Shown: positions 16,377 through 25,496 of the stretch, piece after piece | How positions within the stretch are numbered: the first letter of the stretch is position 1 | How the letters are laid out: every line of letters begins with the position of its first letter | NCBI GenBank assembly: GCA_002492525.1 | Contig: DKZA01000031.1 | Location: 1-57,267 of the forward strand | DNA length: 57,267 nucleotides | Source: Lachnospiraceae bacterium UBA7086 | GTDB lineage: Bacteria > Bacillota > Clostridia > Lachnospirales > Lachnospiraceae | Direction of reading: 5' to 3' | Notes under the pieces: generated by a model | What the model was told of the DNA's origin: nothing | Seen by the model: only the letters and a program-made list of their open reading frames with translations | The model's database searches: none | Made by a program: the position numbers and the translations under genes

Positions 16377-17366
16377 CTAATTGCACTTGTCAATATGGTG
16401 ACATGCGGAAAAATGGCCTTTTTCCACTTCTTTCCACTCTGGAACCTCCGCTGCGCACCGTTCATCCGCATAAGGACAGCGGGTACGGAAGGCACATCCG
16501 GAGGGCGGATTTAAGGGACTTGGCACATCTCCTTCCAGCACGATACGCTGACTGGCCCTGGCCTGTTTGGGATCTGCAATGGGAATCGCAGAGATCAGGC
16601 TCTTGGTATAAGGATGCAGCGGCCTGTCCACCAGCTCATAGCTGTCTGCCAGTTCCACCATTCTCCCCAGATACATAACGCCGATACGGTTGGAGATATG
16701 CTTCACCGCCGACAGATCGTGGGCAATAAACAGATAGGTCAGTCCCATCTGCTCCTGTAAATCTTCAAACATATTGATGACCTGCGCCTGAATGGACACA
16801 TCCAGGGCGGAAATCGGCTCGTCACAGACGATAAATTCCGGGTGTACCGCCAACGCTCTCGCGATACCCACACGCTGTCTCTGACCGCCGGAAAATTCAT
16901 GAGGATACCGGTTGGCATGTTCGGAATTTAATCCCACCCGCTCCAGAATATGGATGATCTGCTCAAACCGCTCTTCTTTATTGGCCGCCAGCTTATGGAC
17001 GTCTATCGCTTCTCCCACGATATCGCCCACCGTCATACGGGGATCCAGGCTCGCGTAGGGATCCTGGAATACAATCTGCATCCGTTTGCGGTAGGGAAGC
17101 ATGTCCGCATACTGCTTTTTCTCCACATCAAAAATCACATCGCCGTCAAAAGTGAATCTGCCCCCTGTGGGCTCATAAAGTCTGAGCATGGCACGTCCTG
17201 TGGTGGTCTTGCCGCAGCCGGACTCTCCCACCAGCCCCAGGGTCTCTCCCTTATCTATATAGAAGGAAACGTCCTCCACCGCCCGGACAAATTTTTTGTG
17301 CTTGCCAAATCCTCCCGCCGGGAAATACTGACGCAGATGTTCTATCTCAATCAAATGCTCACTCAT
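16377..17366 (-). CDS. oppF: Oligopeptide ABC transporter ATP-binding protein (OppF type)
   Basis: 329-residue ATPase of the dipeptide/oligopeptide family with Walker A GESGCGKT, Q-loop VFQDPYASLDPRM, signature FSGGQRQR, Walker B IVCDEPISALDVS and a C-terminal oligo_HPY region with Cys-containing CAFRTRCPYADERC. Start 17366 has AAGGAG 7 bases upstream. It overlaps the end of the OppD gene by 8 bp. Confidence 0.92.
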   Translation of the reverse strand: MSEHLIEIEHLRQYFPAGGFGKHKKFVRAVEDVSFYIDKGETLGLVGESGCGKTTTGRAMLRLYEPTGGRFTFDGDVIFDVEKKQYADMLPYRKRMQIVFQDPYASLDPRMTVGDIVGEAIDVHKLAANKEERFEQIIHILERVGLNSEHANRYPHEFSGGQRQRVGIARALAVHPEFIVCDEPISALDVSIQAQVINMFEDLQEQMGLTYLFIAHDLSAVKHISNRIGVMYLGRMVELADSYELVDRPLHPYTKSLISAIPIADPKQARASQRIVLEGDVPSPLNPPSGCAFRTRCPYADERCAAEVPEWKEVEKGHFSACHHIDKCN

Positions 17367-18360
17367 GGGACGCTCCTTTCTCAAACTCTTCTTTCTGGCT
17401 CAGCCAACACTTCGTATAATGCACATCTCCAAAGTTGGTTACCGGCGGCATTTCACGCAGACAGATTTTCATGGCCGCGTCGCACCTTGGAGCAAAGGGA
17501 CAGCCTGCCGGCGGATTTAAGAGGTCTACCGGCGTTCCCTCGATAGGAATCAGTCTTTCATGCTCTTTCGTATCCAGTCTCGGGATGGAACGAATCAGTC
17601 CTTTGGTATATTGATGTTTCGGATTGTAAAAAATATCATCCGCGGTGCCATATTCCACGATCCGGCCGGCATACATGACCGCGATGCGCTCGCACATGCT
17701 GGCCACCACGCCCAGGTCGTGGGTGATCATGATGATCGCCATACCCAGTTTGTCTTTCAGTTCCATCATCAGTTCCAGTATCTGCGCCTGAATGGTCACA
17801 TCCAGGGCTGTAGTGGGCTCATCCGCAATCAGAAGCTTGGGCTCGCAGGCCAGGGCAATGGCAATCATCACACGCTGACGCATACCGCCCGACAGTTCAT
17901 GGGGATACTGTTTTAAACGCTTATCCGGCTCGTTGATACCCACCAGTTCCAGAAGTTCTTTGGCCCGCGCCTTCGCCTGCGCACTGTCCTTATCCGTGTG
18001 CAGTTTAATTACTTCCGTGATCTGGTTGCCGATGGTATACACCGGATTTAAACTGGTCATCGGATCCTGGAAGATAATGGAAATCTCATTTCCGCGAATC
18101 TTGCGCATTTCCTTTTCCGTCATATGTTCAATTTCATGTCCGTTAAATTGAAGCTCACCGCCTAAAAGTTTACCCGGATGCGCTGTCAGTCCCATCAGAC
18201 TGTAGGCCGTAACGGACTTGCCGGAACCGCTCTCGCCCACGATTCCCAGCACTTCTCCCTCTTTTAACCGAATGGAGACATCATTTAATGCCTTTACCTC
18301 TCCAGCGGGAGTAAAGAAAGAAAGTCTTTCATTTTTAATATCTACAAGGTATTCTGCCAT
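17359..18360 (-). CDS. oppD: Oligopeptide ABC transporter ATP-binding protein (OppD type)
   Basis: 333-residue ATPase: Walker A GESGSGKS, Q-loop IFQDPMTSLNPVY, signature LSGGMRQR, Walker B LIADEPTTALDVT, and the C-terminal CPFAPRCDAAMKIC domain. It pairs with the OppF-type subunit to power peptide import. The gap to the OppC gene is 17 bp. Confidence 0.93.
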   Translation of the reverse strand: MAEYLVDIKNERLSFFTPAGEVKALNDVSIRLKEGEVLGIVGESGSGKSVTAYSLMGLTAHPGKLLGGELQFNGHEIEHMTEKEMRKIRGNEISIIFQDPMTSLNPVYTIGNQITEVIKLHTDKDSAQAKARAKELLELVGINEPDKRLKQYPHELSGGMRQRVMIAIALACEPKLLIADEPTTALDVTIQAQILELMMELKDKLGMAIIMITHDLGVVASMCERIAVMYAGRIVEYGTADDIFYNPKHQYTKGLIRSIPRLDTKEHERLIPIEGTPVDLLNPPAGCPFAPRCDAAMKICLREMPPVTNFGDVHYTKCWLSQKEEFEKGASHE

Positions 18361-18377
18361 CTTTTCATACTCCCTTC

Positions 18378-19427
18378 TTAATTTTTCAGTTTCGGGTCAA
18401 AGGCGTCTCTTAACCCATCACCAAGCAAGTTAAAGCTCAAAATAATCAAGCTGATCAACAGAGCCGGAATAAACAGCAGATACGGGTAGGTCTGCATACC
18501 GTTGATCGCATCGCTGGCCAGACTGCCCAGGGAAGGAAGCGGCACCGCCACACCCAGGCCCAGGAAACTTAAGAAACTCTCCGTAAAGATGGAGGAAGGA
18601 ATCTGCAGCGTCGTGGTTACGATCAGCGTACCGATACAGTTGGTCAGCAGATGTTTCTTGATAATCCTGCCGTTGCCTACACCCAGGGCTCTTGCCGCCG
18701 TCACATACTCGCTCTCCTTGAGCATCAGCACCTGGCTTCGCACCATTCTCGCCATGCCCACCCAGTAGAGCAGGGCAAACACAATAAAGATACTGATCAG
18801 GTTCTCACCCACCACATTGACCCAATGGAATCCCGGCACGTTTTCCCCCAGAGATGTCAATGGCGCCTTTAAAGTAAAAGATAACAGGACAATCAGCAGA
18901 ATATCAGGTATGGTATATATGATATCCACAATACGCATCATCACCAAATCTACCGTGCCGCCGAAAAAGGCCGCTATGGAACCGTATGCCGAGCCGATCA
19001 CCAGGATGATGGCCGTAGCAATCAGACCTACCAGAAGGGAAATACGGCTTCCCATCATTACACGGATTGCATAATCACGCCCCATCTTATCGGTGCCGAA
19101 GATATGAGGAAATACACTCTCGCCCGCATCGATCCTGGCCTGTTCCTCCTGGGAATACTCCATAGGCGCCAGATTATTGGCCCCCTTGATCTGTTCTTTA
19201 TACGTATAAGGATAAAATGACGGAACAATAAAGGAGAATATCATCACCAGAATGATCACCACCAAAGAAACCATGGCTACTTTATTCTTCCGAAGACGTC
19301 TCAGACCGTCTTTCCAGAATCCCACGCTCTCGCGCATAATGACCTGACTCTGCTTCTCTTCCTCCGTCGCCGGCAGGAAATCTTCCGGCTTGAGTTTTAA
19401 CTGAAAACTTAAGGGATTTTCTTTCAT
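18378..19427 (-). CDS. oppC: Oligopeptide ABC transporter permease (OppC type)
   Basis: 349-residue inner-membrane permease with a long cytoplasmic N-terminus, first transmembrane helix about 48-66, an extracytoplasmic section with the GTDKMGRDYAIRVMMGSRISLLVG motif typical of OppC/DppC, and four to five further helices with the EAA-type ARALGVGNGRIIKKHLLTN. Ends FDPKLKN, typical of the family. Confidence 0.92.
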   Translation of the reverse strand: MKENPLSFQLKLKPEDFLPATEEEKQSQVIMRESVGFWKDGLRRLRKNKVAMVSLVVIILVMIFSFIVPSFYPYTYKEQIKGANNLAPMEYSQEEQARIDAGESVFPHIFGTDKMGRDYAIRVMMGSRISLLVGLIATAIILVIGSAYGSIAAFFGGTVDLVMMRIVDIIYTIPDILLIVLLSFTLKAPLTSLGENVPGFHWVNVVGENLISIFIVFALLYWVGMARMVRSQVLMLKESEYVTAARALGVGNGRIIKKHLLTNCIGTLIVTTTLQIPSSIFTESFLSFLGLGVAVPLPSLGSLASDAINGMQTYPYLLFIPALLISLIILSFNLLGDGLRDAFDPKLKN

Positions 19428-19556
19428 TGTCGTATCATGCCTTTCTTAAATATCTGTACAATATGCCAACCGTTTTATCTGCCTGTCATCGGGGCTATCG
19501 CTGCACTGCCGCCGCTTTTCAGGCGCTTATCATGTCTGTGGTGCCGATCCGCCGCC

Positions 19557-20474
19557 CTATTTCAACTGAATCCTGGGATCTACAATCTTATAAACGATAT
19601 CCACGACCACGTTCATCACAATGACCAGGGTAGCCAGGAAAATCGTAGTGCCCATGATGAGTGTGTAATCACGTCCGTTGATAGCCTTGATAAACTCACC
19701 GCCAAGGCCCGGGATAACAAAAATCTTCTCCACCACAAAGCTGCCTGTAATAGTGTAGGCAAGCATCGGCCCCACATAGGTAACTACCGGCAGGATTGCA
19801 TTGCGCAGTGCGTGTTTAAACAGAATTTTGCCGCCGGCAAGTCCCTTGGCCCGCGCCGTCCGCATATAATCCTGTCCCAGCACATCCAGCATGGAAGAGC
19901 GCATCAGCCGCATAATATAGGCCGTTGGATAAAACGAAAGCGCTATCACCGGCATAATATAATGCTTCGCGGACTCTAAGCCCATAGTGGGCAGAATTCC
20001 CAGCTTTACGCCGAAGAAATACATCAGAACCGTACAGATAACGAAACTGGGCACCGCAATACCGCAGGTAGCCACCACACTGATCACGCTGTCCGCAGCC
20101 TTTCCGCGCTTCAGGGCCGCAATACATCCTAAAGGAATCCCCAATGTCAAAGCCACGAGAACGGAAAGACCTCCCACTCTTGCAGATACTGGGAATTTCA
20201 TGGTAATGATCGACATAACCGTACGGCCTCTCTGTTTTAAACTGTCACCGAAATCGCCGTGTGCCGCCGATGTGACATAGTTGAGATATCTCTGGAACAT
20301 AGGTTTGTCCAGACCGTATTTTGCCTCCAACGCCGCCTGTGCCTGAGGGCTGATTGCTTTTTCCGACAAGAAGGGGCCGCCCGGCACCAGATTCATGAGG
20401 AAAAAGGTGAGTGTGGCAACCGCCCAGATCGTTACGATCGCCAGTAAAATTCGCTTTACAATGTACTTCGCCAT
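19557..20474 (-). CDS. oppB: Oligopeptide ABC transporter permease (OppB type)
   Basis: 305-residue permease beginning MAKYIVKRILLAIVTIWAV, with the LVPGGPF motif of OppB/DppB, the periplasmic loop YGLDKPMFQRYLNYV, and the cytoplasmic EAA loop RTARAKGLAGGKILFKHALRN; ends VDPRIQLK. First gene of the opp set, 58 bp downstream of tex; the 129 bp to oppC holds no gene I can support. Confidence 0.92.
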   Translation of the reverse strand: MAKYIVKRILLAIVTIWAVATLTFFLMNLVPGGPFLSEKAISPQAQAALEAKYGLDKPMFQRYLNYVTSAAHGDFGDSLKQRGRTVMSIITMKFPVSARVGGLSVLVALTLGIPLGCIAALKRGKAADSVISVVATCGIAVPSFVICTVLMYFFGVKLGILPTMGLESAKHYIMPVIALSFYPTAYIMRLMRSSMLDVLGQDYMRTARAKGLAGGKILFKHALRNAILPVVTYVGPMLAYTITGSFVVEKIFVIPGLGGEFIKAINGRDYTLIMGTTIFLATLVIVMNVVVDIVYKIVDPRIQLK

Positions 20475-20507
20475 GCTAAAACTTCCTTTCTAACAATTTC
20501 ACGTGCC

Positions 20508-20530
20508 GCGGCCGCATCTAAAGCGGCCGC
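20508..20530. repeat. GC-rich hairpin between tex and the opp operon
   Basis: GCGGCCGC occurs twice (20508-20515 and 20523-20530) with 7 bases between; each copy is palindromic, so they can pair to a strong hairpin starting 2 bases after the tex stop. It has no T-tract, so I do not call it an intrinsic terminator. Confidence 0.6.
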
Positions 20531-20532
20531 CT

Positions 20533-22920
20533 TTACTGCTGCTTTCTGCCTGCCGCTTCCTGCCCGATCTTCATGGTAAGCCCAATCCTCTTTTTGGCAA
20601 GATCTACCGTCAGCACCTGTACATCCACCACATCGCCGACGCTGACCGCTTCCAGAGGATGTTTGATGTACTTATCCGTAATCTGGGAAATATGTACCAG
20701 TCCGTCCTGATGCACCCCGATATCCACGAATACGCCGAAATCAATCACGTTGCGAACCGTTCCTTTTAAGATCATGCCGGGTTTTAAATCCTTCATATCC
20801 AGCACATCACTTCTCAGGATCGGTGCAGGCATATCGTCACGGGGATCTCTGGCCGGCTTCTCAAGCTCCGTAAGAATATCCATGAGGGTGATCTCACCGA
20901 TGCCGAGTTCCTCCGCAAGTTTCTTTTTATCCTTAATCTTCTTCGCCAGACTGCTCACCGGTGCCTTGTTATCCTGCGCCTTTTCAGGATTGACAGCAGT
21001 GTCATTTTCTGGCTGTTCCAGATTCATGCCGCCCATGGCCGCCGCCAGTGCTTTCCCCATGGCCGTGTTCGTATTGCGGATCACGATCTTCGACTGTCTG
21101 GGCTGTTTGTCCTTTGCTGGCGCCGCTTTCTTAGCCGTTTTTTTCTGTGCGGCCGCCCGCTTCTGCGCCTCTCTGACATCCTCCATGGTAAGGCCGAGCT
21201 TTTCTAAAAGCTTCTTGGCCGCCTCATAGGATTCCGGATGGACGCTGGTGGCATCCAAAGGATTATCGCCGTCTGTAATGCGCATAAAGCCGGCACACTG
21301 CTCATAAGCTTTCGGCCCCAGTTTGGCAACCTTTAAAAGCTGTGCCCGATTCCGAAAGCGTCCGTTGGTTTCCCGGTAATCCACAATATTCCGGGCAATC
21401 ACCTTAGTCACACCGGAAACATATTCCAGAAGAGACGCGGATGCCGTATTTAAATCCACACCGACCCGGTTCACACTGTCCTCCACTACGCCGCCGAGAG
21501 CTTCACTCAATTTCTTCTGATTCATATCATGCTGATATTGTCCCACACCGATAGACTTGGGATCGATCTTCACCAGTTCCGCAAGCGGATCTTGTAATCT
21601 TCTTGCTATAGACGCCGCACTTCTCTGGCCCACATCAAAATTCGGAAATTCTTCTGTGGCCAGTTTGCTGGCAGAATAGACGGATGCTCCCGCCTCATTG
21701 ACGATCACATACTGCACCGGTACATCCAGCTCTTTGATCAGCTCTACGATCACCTGCTCGGATTCTCTGGATGCTGTCCCGTTGCCGACGGAAATCAGAG
21801 ACACGTTATATTTTTTGATCAGTTTCTTCAATTCTGCTTTGGCCTGTTCCACTTTATTCTGGGGAGCCGTGGGATAAATCACCTTGGTGTCAAGTACTTT
21901 ACCGGTCTCATCCACCACCGCCAGCTTACAACCTGTGCGGAAAGCCGGATCCCAGCCAAGAACTACTTTACCCTTGATGGGCGGCTGTAACAAAAGCTGT
22001 TCCAGATTCTTACCGAATACGGCAATCGCCCCATCTTCCGCTTTCTCCGTCAGATCGTTCCTGATCTCCCGCTCAATGGCAGGCGCGATCAGTCTGTCAT
22101 AGCTGTCTTCTATGGTTTCCTCCAGAAGAGGTGTTGTGACAGGATTGTCATTTTTAATCATCTTCGTCCGCAGAAACTGTAATATGCGGTCTCTCGGCGC
22201 CTCCACCTTCACGGTCAGGAACTTCTCGTTTTCCCCGCGGTTGATTGCCAGCGTCCTGTGGCCGGCCACCTTACTGATGGGTTCCTCATACTGATAATAC
22301 ATCTCATAGACGCTCTCTGCCTTCTCATCCCTGGCCGTACTGCTAAGACTGCCTTCTTTCATGGTAATATCCCGAATATAAATACGATAGTCGGCCTCAT
22401 CGGAAATCGTCTCCGCAATGATATCCTTCGCGCCCTGTATGGCTTCTTCCACCGTCTTGACAGCCTTGGCCTCATCTTCATCCTCGTGGACATACTTAGC
22501 GGCCTCTTCCTCGACAGGCGCCGTAGTCTCCTGCGCCAGAATAAACTCTGCAAGACCATCAAGTCCCTTTTCTTTCGCCACGCTGGCGCGGGTTTTTCTC
22601 TTGGGACGATAAGGACGGTATAAATCTTCCACCACTACCATGGTTTCCGCCGCTACGATCTTTTCTTTCAGTTCGTCGGTCAGCTTACCCTGTTCTTCTA
22701 TACTCTTTAATACCTGCTCTTTTTTCTCCTCCAGATTACGTAAATACACAAGTCTCTCATGGAGATCTCTTAATACCTCGTCATTCAAAGATCCTGTAGC
22801 CTCTTTGCGGTAACGGGCAATAAAGGGAATGGTGTTACCCTCATCAATCAGGCCAACCGCCGCTTCTACCTGCCATTTCTCTACGTTCAGTTCTTCTTTT
22901 AACTTTTGAATAATGTCCAT
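20533..22920 (-). CDS. tex: Tex-family RNA-binding transcription accessory protein
   Basis: 795-residue Tex protein: N-terminal helical domain (VEAAVGLIDEGNTIPFIARYRKEATG), the YqgF RNase-H-like domain (VVLGWDPAFRTGCKLAVVD), helix-hairpin-helix region (VDLNTASASLLEYVSGV), and a C-terminal S1 RNA-binding domain (LKPGMILKGTVRNVIDFGVFVDIGVHQDGLVHIS). Between HhH and S1 is a lineage-specific Ala/Lys/Gln/Asn-rich insert of about 80 residues (roughly 590-670). Tex acts on nucleic acid and affects transcription; the exact role is unresolved. Confidence 0.95.
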   Translation of the reverse strand: MDIIQKLKEELNVEKWQVEAAVGLIDEGNTIPFIARYRKEATGSLNDEVLRDLHERLVYLRNLEEKKEQVLKSIEEQGKLTDELKEKIVAAETMVVVEDLYRPYRPKRKTRASVAKEKGLDGLAEFILAQETTAPVEEEAAKYVHEDEDEAKAVKTVEEAIQGAKDIIAETISDEADYRIYIRDITMKEGSLSSTARDEKAESVYEMYYQYEEPISKVAGHRTLAINRGENEKFLTVKVEAPRDRILQFLRTKMIKNDNPVTTPLLEETIEDSYDRLIAPAIEREIRNDLTEKAEDGAIAVFGKNLEQLLLQPPIKGKVVLGWDPAFRTGCKLAVVDETGKVLDTKVIYPTAPQNKVEQAKAELKKLIKKYNVSLISVGNGTASRESEQVIVELIKELDVPVQYVIVNEAGASVYSASKLATEEFPNFDVGQRSAASIARRLQDPLAELVKIDPKSIGVGQYQHDMNQKKLSEALGGVVEDSVNRVGVDLNTASASLLEYVSGVTKVIARNIVDYRETNGRFRNRAQLLKVAKLGPKAYEQCAGFMRITDGDNPLDATSVHPESYEAAKKLLEKLGLTMEDVREAQKRAAAQKKTAKKAAPAKDKQPRQSKIVIRNTNTAMGKALAAAMGGMNLEQPENDTAVNPEKAQDNKAPVSSLAKKIKDKKKLAEELGIGEITLMDILTELEKPARDPRDDMPAPILRSDVLDMKDLKPGMILKGTVRNVIDFGVFVDIGVHQDGLVHISQITDKYIKHPLEAVSVGDVVDVQVLTVDLAKKRIGLTMKIGQEAAGRKQQ

Positions 22921-23160
22921 AACTCAACTCCGGTCTAATCACTTTACATTTTACTTGCGGCTCAGGTAATTCAATACTCTGCTTTGCTAAAGTATCGGCA
23001 TATAGTAATCACACCGAACATTTCTCTAAAACCCTTTTCCCTGACAGCCACGTATCACAACAAAATGCCCTTTTTTACGCTAACGTTTATATTATACAGG
23101 ATTTAGTCCGAAGCCGCAACTCCCTAAAATATTTATCTGGTTTTTCCCTGATAACCATGC

Positions 23161-23166
23161 TATAAT
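23161..23166 (+). promoter_or_regulatory. Candidate -10 for the plus-strand block
   Basis: TATAAT at 23161-23166, 15 bases before the AAGGAGG RBS of the first gene. The -35 position (TGGTTT around 23138) is weak, so regulation by an activator is possible. The 22921-23160 interval otherwise shows nothing I can name. Confidence 0.45.
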
Positions 23167-23191
23167 GAATACTACAACAAAAGGAGGCACT

Positions 23192-24061
23192 ATGGATTAT
23201 CAAACAAATAACCAGTCCGGCGATCCGCGAAACACCGGAGAGCCTTATAACAATACAACAAATGGCCAAAATCCATATGGAAATTCCCCTGTAAACAGCG
23301 GGAATCCCTATGGCAATACACCAGACGGCACAGCTCCTTCCGGTAATGTGTCCGCCAATAATAACACTCCCTATAACAATGGACCCGGCAATGATAACAT
23401 TCCCTATAACAATGGGCCCGGCAATGGAAATCCCTATGGGAATATGAATCATAATGCGGCTATGCCTGACAACGGAAATCCTTACGGCGGCAATCCTTAC
23501 AACAATACCAATCCGTATAACAATACCAATCCGTATAACAATACTAATCCGTATAACAATGCCAATCCGTATAACAATACTAATCCGTATAACAATACTA
23601 ATCCGTATAACAACGGGAATCCTTATTACAATGGAAACCCCTATTACAATGGGAATCCTTATGGCAATGTAAACGCAAGAATTGTCAGGCCCATGAAGGC
23701 CAAGGGCGACAGCATGGCAACCGCTGCCATGATACTGGGTATCATCAGTCTCGTCAGTCTGTTGCTGCTTCGTATCTATATTCCTTTCCTGTTGGGCGGT
23801 GTGGGAATCATTCTGGCAGTCCTGTCCAAGGGCAATGCCAAAAAAATGCTCGGTAAAGCCAAGGCCGGTTTCATCTGTTGTGTTACGGCACTTGTTCTGG
23901 ACGTGGTGGTTTGTATTTCTAGTGTATATCTCGTATTTGCCCTTCCGAAAATCATGCCGGAAATGATGGATGAGGTCAATGAGATGTGCGAGGAAAAATA
24001 CGGAATGTCCTACGAAGAAATCATGGATGAATTTTATGAAATATGGGATATAGAACGTTAA
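23192..24061 (+). CDS. Asn/Pro/Tyr-repeat membrane protein (DUF4190-like)
   Basis: 289-residue protein. Residues about 1-165 are extremely Asn/Gly/Pro/Tyr-rich, ending in about ten NPYNNT-type hexapeptide repeats; residues 175-250 contain three hydrophobic segments resembling the DUF4190 type membrane domain (MATAAMILGIISLVSLLLL, IPFLLGGVGIILAVLS, AGFICCVTALVLDVVVCISS); the C-terminus is acidic. The N-terminal arm is probably cytoplasmic and disordered. ATG 23192 has AAGGAGG 5 bases upstream; a start at 23165 lacks one. First of a three-gene plus-strand block with 13 bp to the next gene. Confidence 0.75.
   Translation: MDYQTNNQSGDPRNTGEPYNNTTNGQNPYGNSPVNSGNPYGNTPDGTAPSGNVSANNNTPYNNGPGNDNIPYNNGPGNGNPYGNMNHNAAMPDNGNPYGGNPYNNTNPYNNTNPYNNTNPYNNANPYNNTNPYNNTNPYNNGNPYYNGNPYYNGNPYGNVNARIVRPMKAKGDSMATAAMILGIISLVSLLLLRIYIPFLLGGVGIILAVLSKGNAKKMLGKAKAGFICCVTALVLDVVVCISSVYLVFALPKIMPEMMDEVNEMCEEKYGMSYEEIMDEFYEIWDIER
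23492..23668 (+). repeat. 18-bp tandem repeat coding NPYNNT units
   Basis: About ten in-frame copies of an 18-bp unit of the form AATCCGTATAACAATACN; the six central copies are nearly identical at the DNA level and the outer ones (NPYYNG, NPYGN) more diverged. Uniform codons in the centre point to recent expansion by slippage. Confidence 0.85.
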
Positions 24062-24074
24062 AAAGGAGGTTCCT

Positions 24075-24644
24075 ATGGTGATTGGTCAAATTACAAATCC
24101 TTATTCCGGTTATGCATCTATGTCTTATCCTTATCTAACGCCATCAGGATCGGGACAAAACGCTGGCCGTGAAGATCCTGTCGCTGCCGTTACGGCAGAC
24201 GCGGCGGCAGCTCCGGAAGAAGAACGTGTGATCATTCGTAATCCGGGAGAATCCACCGAAAAACGTGCCGGGAAAAAATCATCCCCTGCGGAATGTGAAG
24301 CCTGTAAAAACCGGAAATACCAAGATGGATCCGACGAAGACGTTTCTTTTAAGTCTCCTGCTCATATAGATCCTAACGCAGCAGCATCCCGCGTCAGAAG
24401 CCATGAACAGGAACATGTGAGCAACGCCTATAAAAAAGCGTCCGAAAATAACGGCAAGGTAATGTCCTGCCGCGTGTCCATCCACACAGATATCTGTCCG
24501 GAGTGCGGCCGCACCTATGTATCCGGCGGCACTACCGCTACACAGATCAAATATTATAATGAAGAAAATCCTTATCAAAAAGAAATGAAATCCTCAGACG
24601 CTGCCAACAAATACCGCGGTATGAATCTCGATATCGCATGTTGA
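24075..24644 (+). CDS. Putative HExxH zinc metalloprotease (SprA-related)
   Basis: 189-residue protein with Asn/Pro/Tyr/Ser N-terminus, Cys pair CEACKNRKYQDGS (Cys74, Cys77), conserved VSFKSPAHIDPNAAASRVRSHEQEHVSNA containing HEQEH (His110, Glu111, His114) and a second pair CPECGRTYVSGGTT. The pattern resembles the SprA-related family of predicted metalloproteases; activity is not shown. No signal peptide, so probably cytosolic or released by another route. RBS AGGAGG upstream; the preceding gene ends 13 bp before. Confidence 0.6.
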   Translation: MVIGQITNPYSGYASMSYPYLTPSGSGQNAGREDPVAAVTADAAAAPEEERVIIRNPGESTEKRAGKKSSPAECEACKNRKYQDGSDEDVSFKSPAHIDPNAAASRVRSHEQEHVSNAYKKASENNGKVMSCRVSIHTDICPECGRTYVSGGTTATQIKYYNEENPYQKEMKSSDAANKYRGMNLDIAC

Positions 24645-24669
24645 CAGGCATCGGAGTCAGGAGACTAAT

Positions 24670-25410
24670 ATGAATACTTTTAAATCTTCCGCAGAACTGA
24701 AAGCATCTGCAAAAGAGCATATGTTTGGCCACTATGGCACTGCCGTAGGCGCCTTTCTTATTATCACTTTTATTGTCGGGCCTATCATGGGTATTACCGG
24801 TCTTTTGACAGACACTACGACCATACCGGGAACCGTACTCTATTATGCCATTTCATTTTGTATCATGTTGTTCACCGGTCTGTTTACTTCCGGTACCACC
24901 TATTTATATTTAGAAATTGTCTGCGGAAGACCGGCTTCCGCCGGAGATATTTTCCGCGGTTTCAGTATTTGCCCCAACAAAGCTATTTTAATACAGGGTT
25001 GGATTACGCTGCTTAGCTACCTTGTCGATATTCCATTGATTATTGTAAGTTATAAGATTATAAATGCCAGTGAGTCCGAAGTCATAAAACTTATGCTTCC
25101 CTATGCATTAAGTACGATTTTCTCAGGAGTTATCTCCATAATGTTAAGCCTTCTGTATGCCCAGGCCTTTTATCTGCTTCACGACTTTCCGCAGTATTCT
25201 GCCAGAGAACTGCTTGCCAGGAGCCGCAGACTGATGAAAGGACATAAAGGAAGACTGTTTTATATTTATGTCAGTTTTCTTCCGTTGATTCTGGCGGCAG
25301 TACTCTCCTGCGGCATTGGTCTTCTATGGCTGATTCCTTATATGAACGCAACTCAGACAGAATTTTTCCTGGATCTGATTCAGAACAAAACAGAAGACAG
25401 ATATTCCTAA
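24670..25410 (+). CDS. DUF975-family membrane protein
   Basis: 246-residue multi-pass membrane protein with about five hydrophobic segments (about 23-42, 57-80, 112-133, 145-170, 200-228) and the DUF975 hallmark ARELLARSRRLMKGHKGRLFYIYVSFLPLI. Function unknown. It is the third gene of the plus-strand block, 25 bp after the HExxH gene, and ends just before a terminator. Confidence 0.8.
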   Translation: MNTFKSSAELKASAKEHMFGHYGTAVGAFLIITFIVGPIMGITGLLTDTTTIPGTVLYYAISFCIMLFTGLFTSGTTYLYLEIVCGRPASAGDIFRGFSICPNKAILIQGWITLLSYLVDIPLIIVSYKIINASESEVIKLMLPYALSTIFSGVISIMLSLLYAQAFYLLHDFPQYSARELLARSRRLMKGHKGRLFYIYVSFLPLILAAVLSCGIGLLWLIPYMNATQTEFFLDLIQNKTEDRYS

Positions 25411-25426
25411 ATGCAAAATGATTATG

Positions 25427-25479
25427 AAAAAGGCATTATGGGAGCAGATACTTTTATCTACTCCATAATGCCTTTTTTT
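25427..25479. terminator. Bidirectional terminator between DUF975 gene and prfB
   Basis: Long hairpin: AAAAAGGCATTATGGAG arms pair with CTCCATAATGCCTTTTTTT around a loop, with A- and T-tracts on both outer sides. It terminates the plus-strand block and, on minus, prfB. Confidence 0.9.
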
Positions 25480-25496
25480 AATAATCATTTAACCCT

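Noticed and set aside
20508..20530. Intrinsic terminator of tex
   Set aside because: Stable hairpin but no U-tract on the minus strand.
23492..23668. CRISPR array or direct-repeat origin
   Set aside because: The repeat is contiguous, in frame, and encodes NPYNNT units of a protein.
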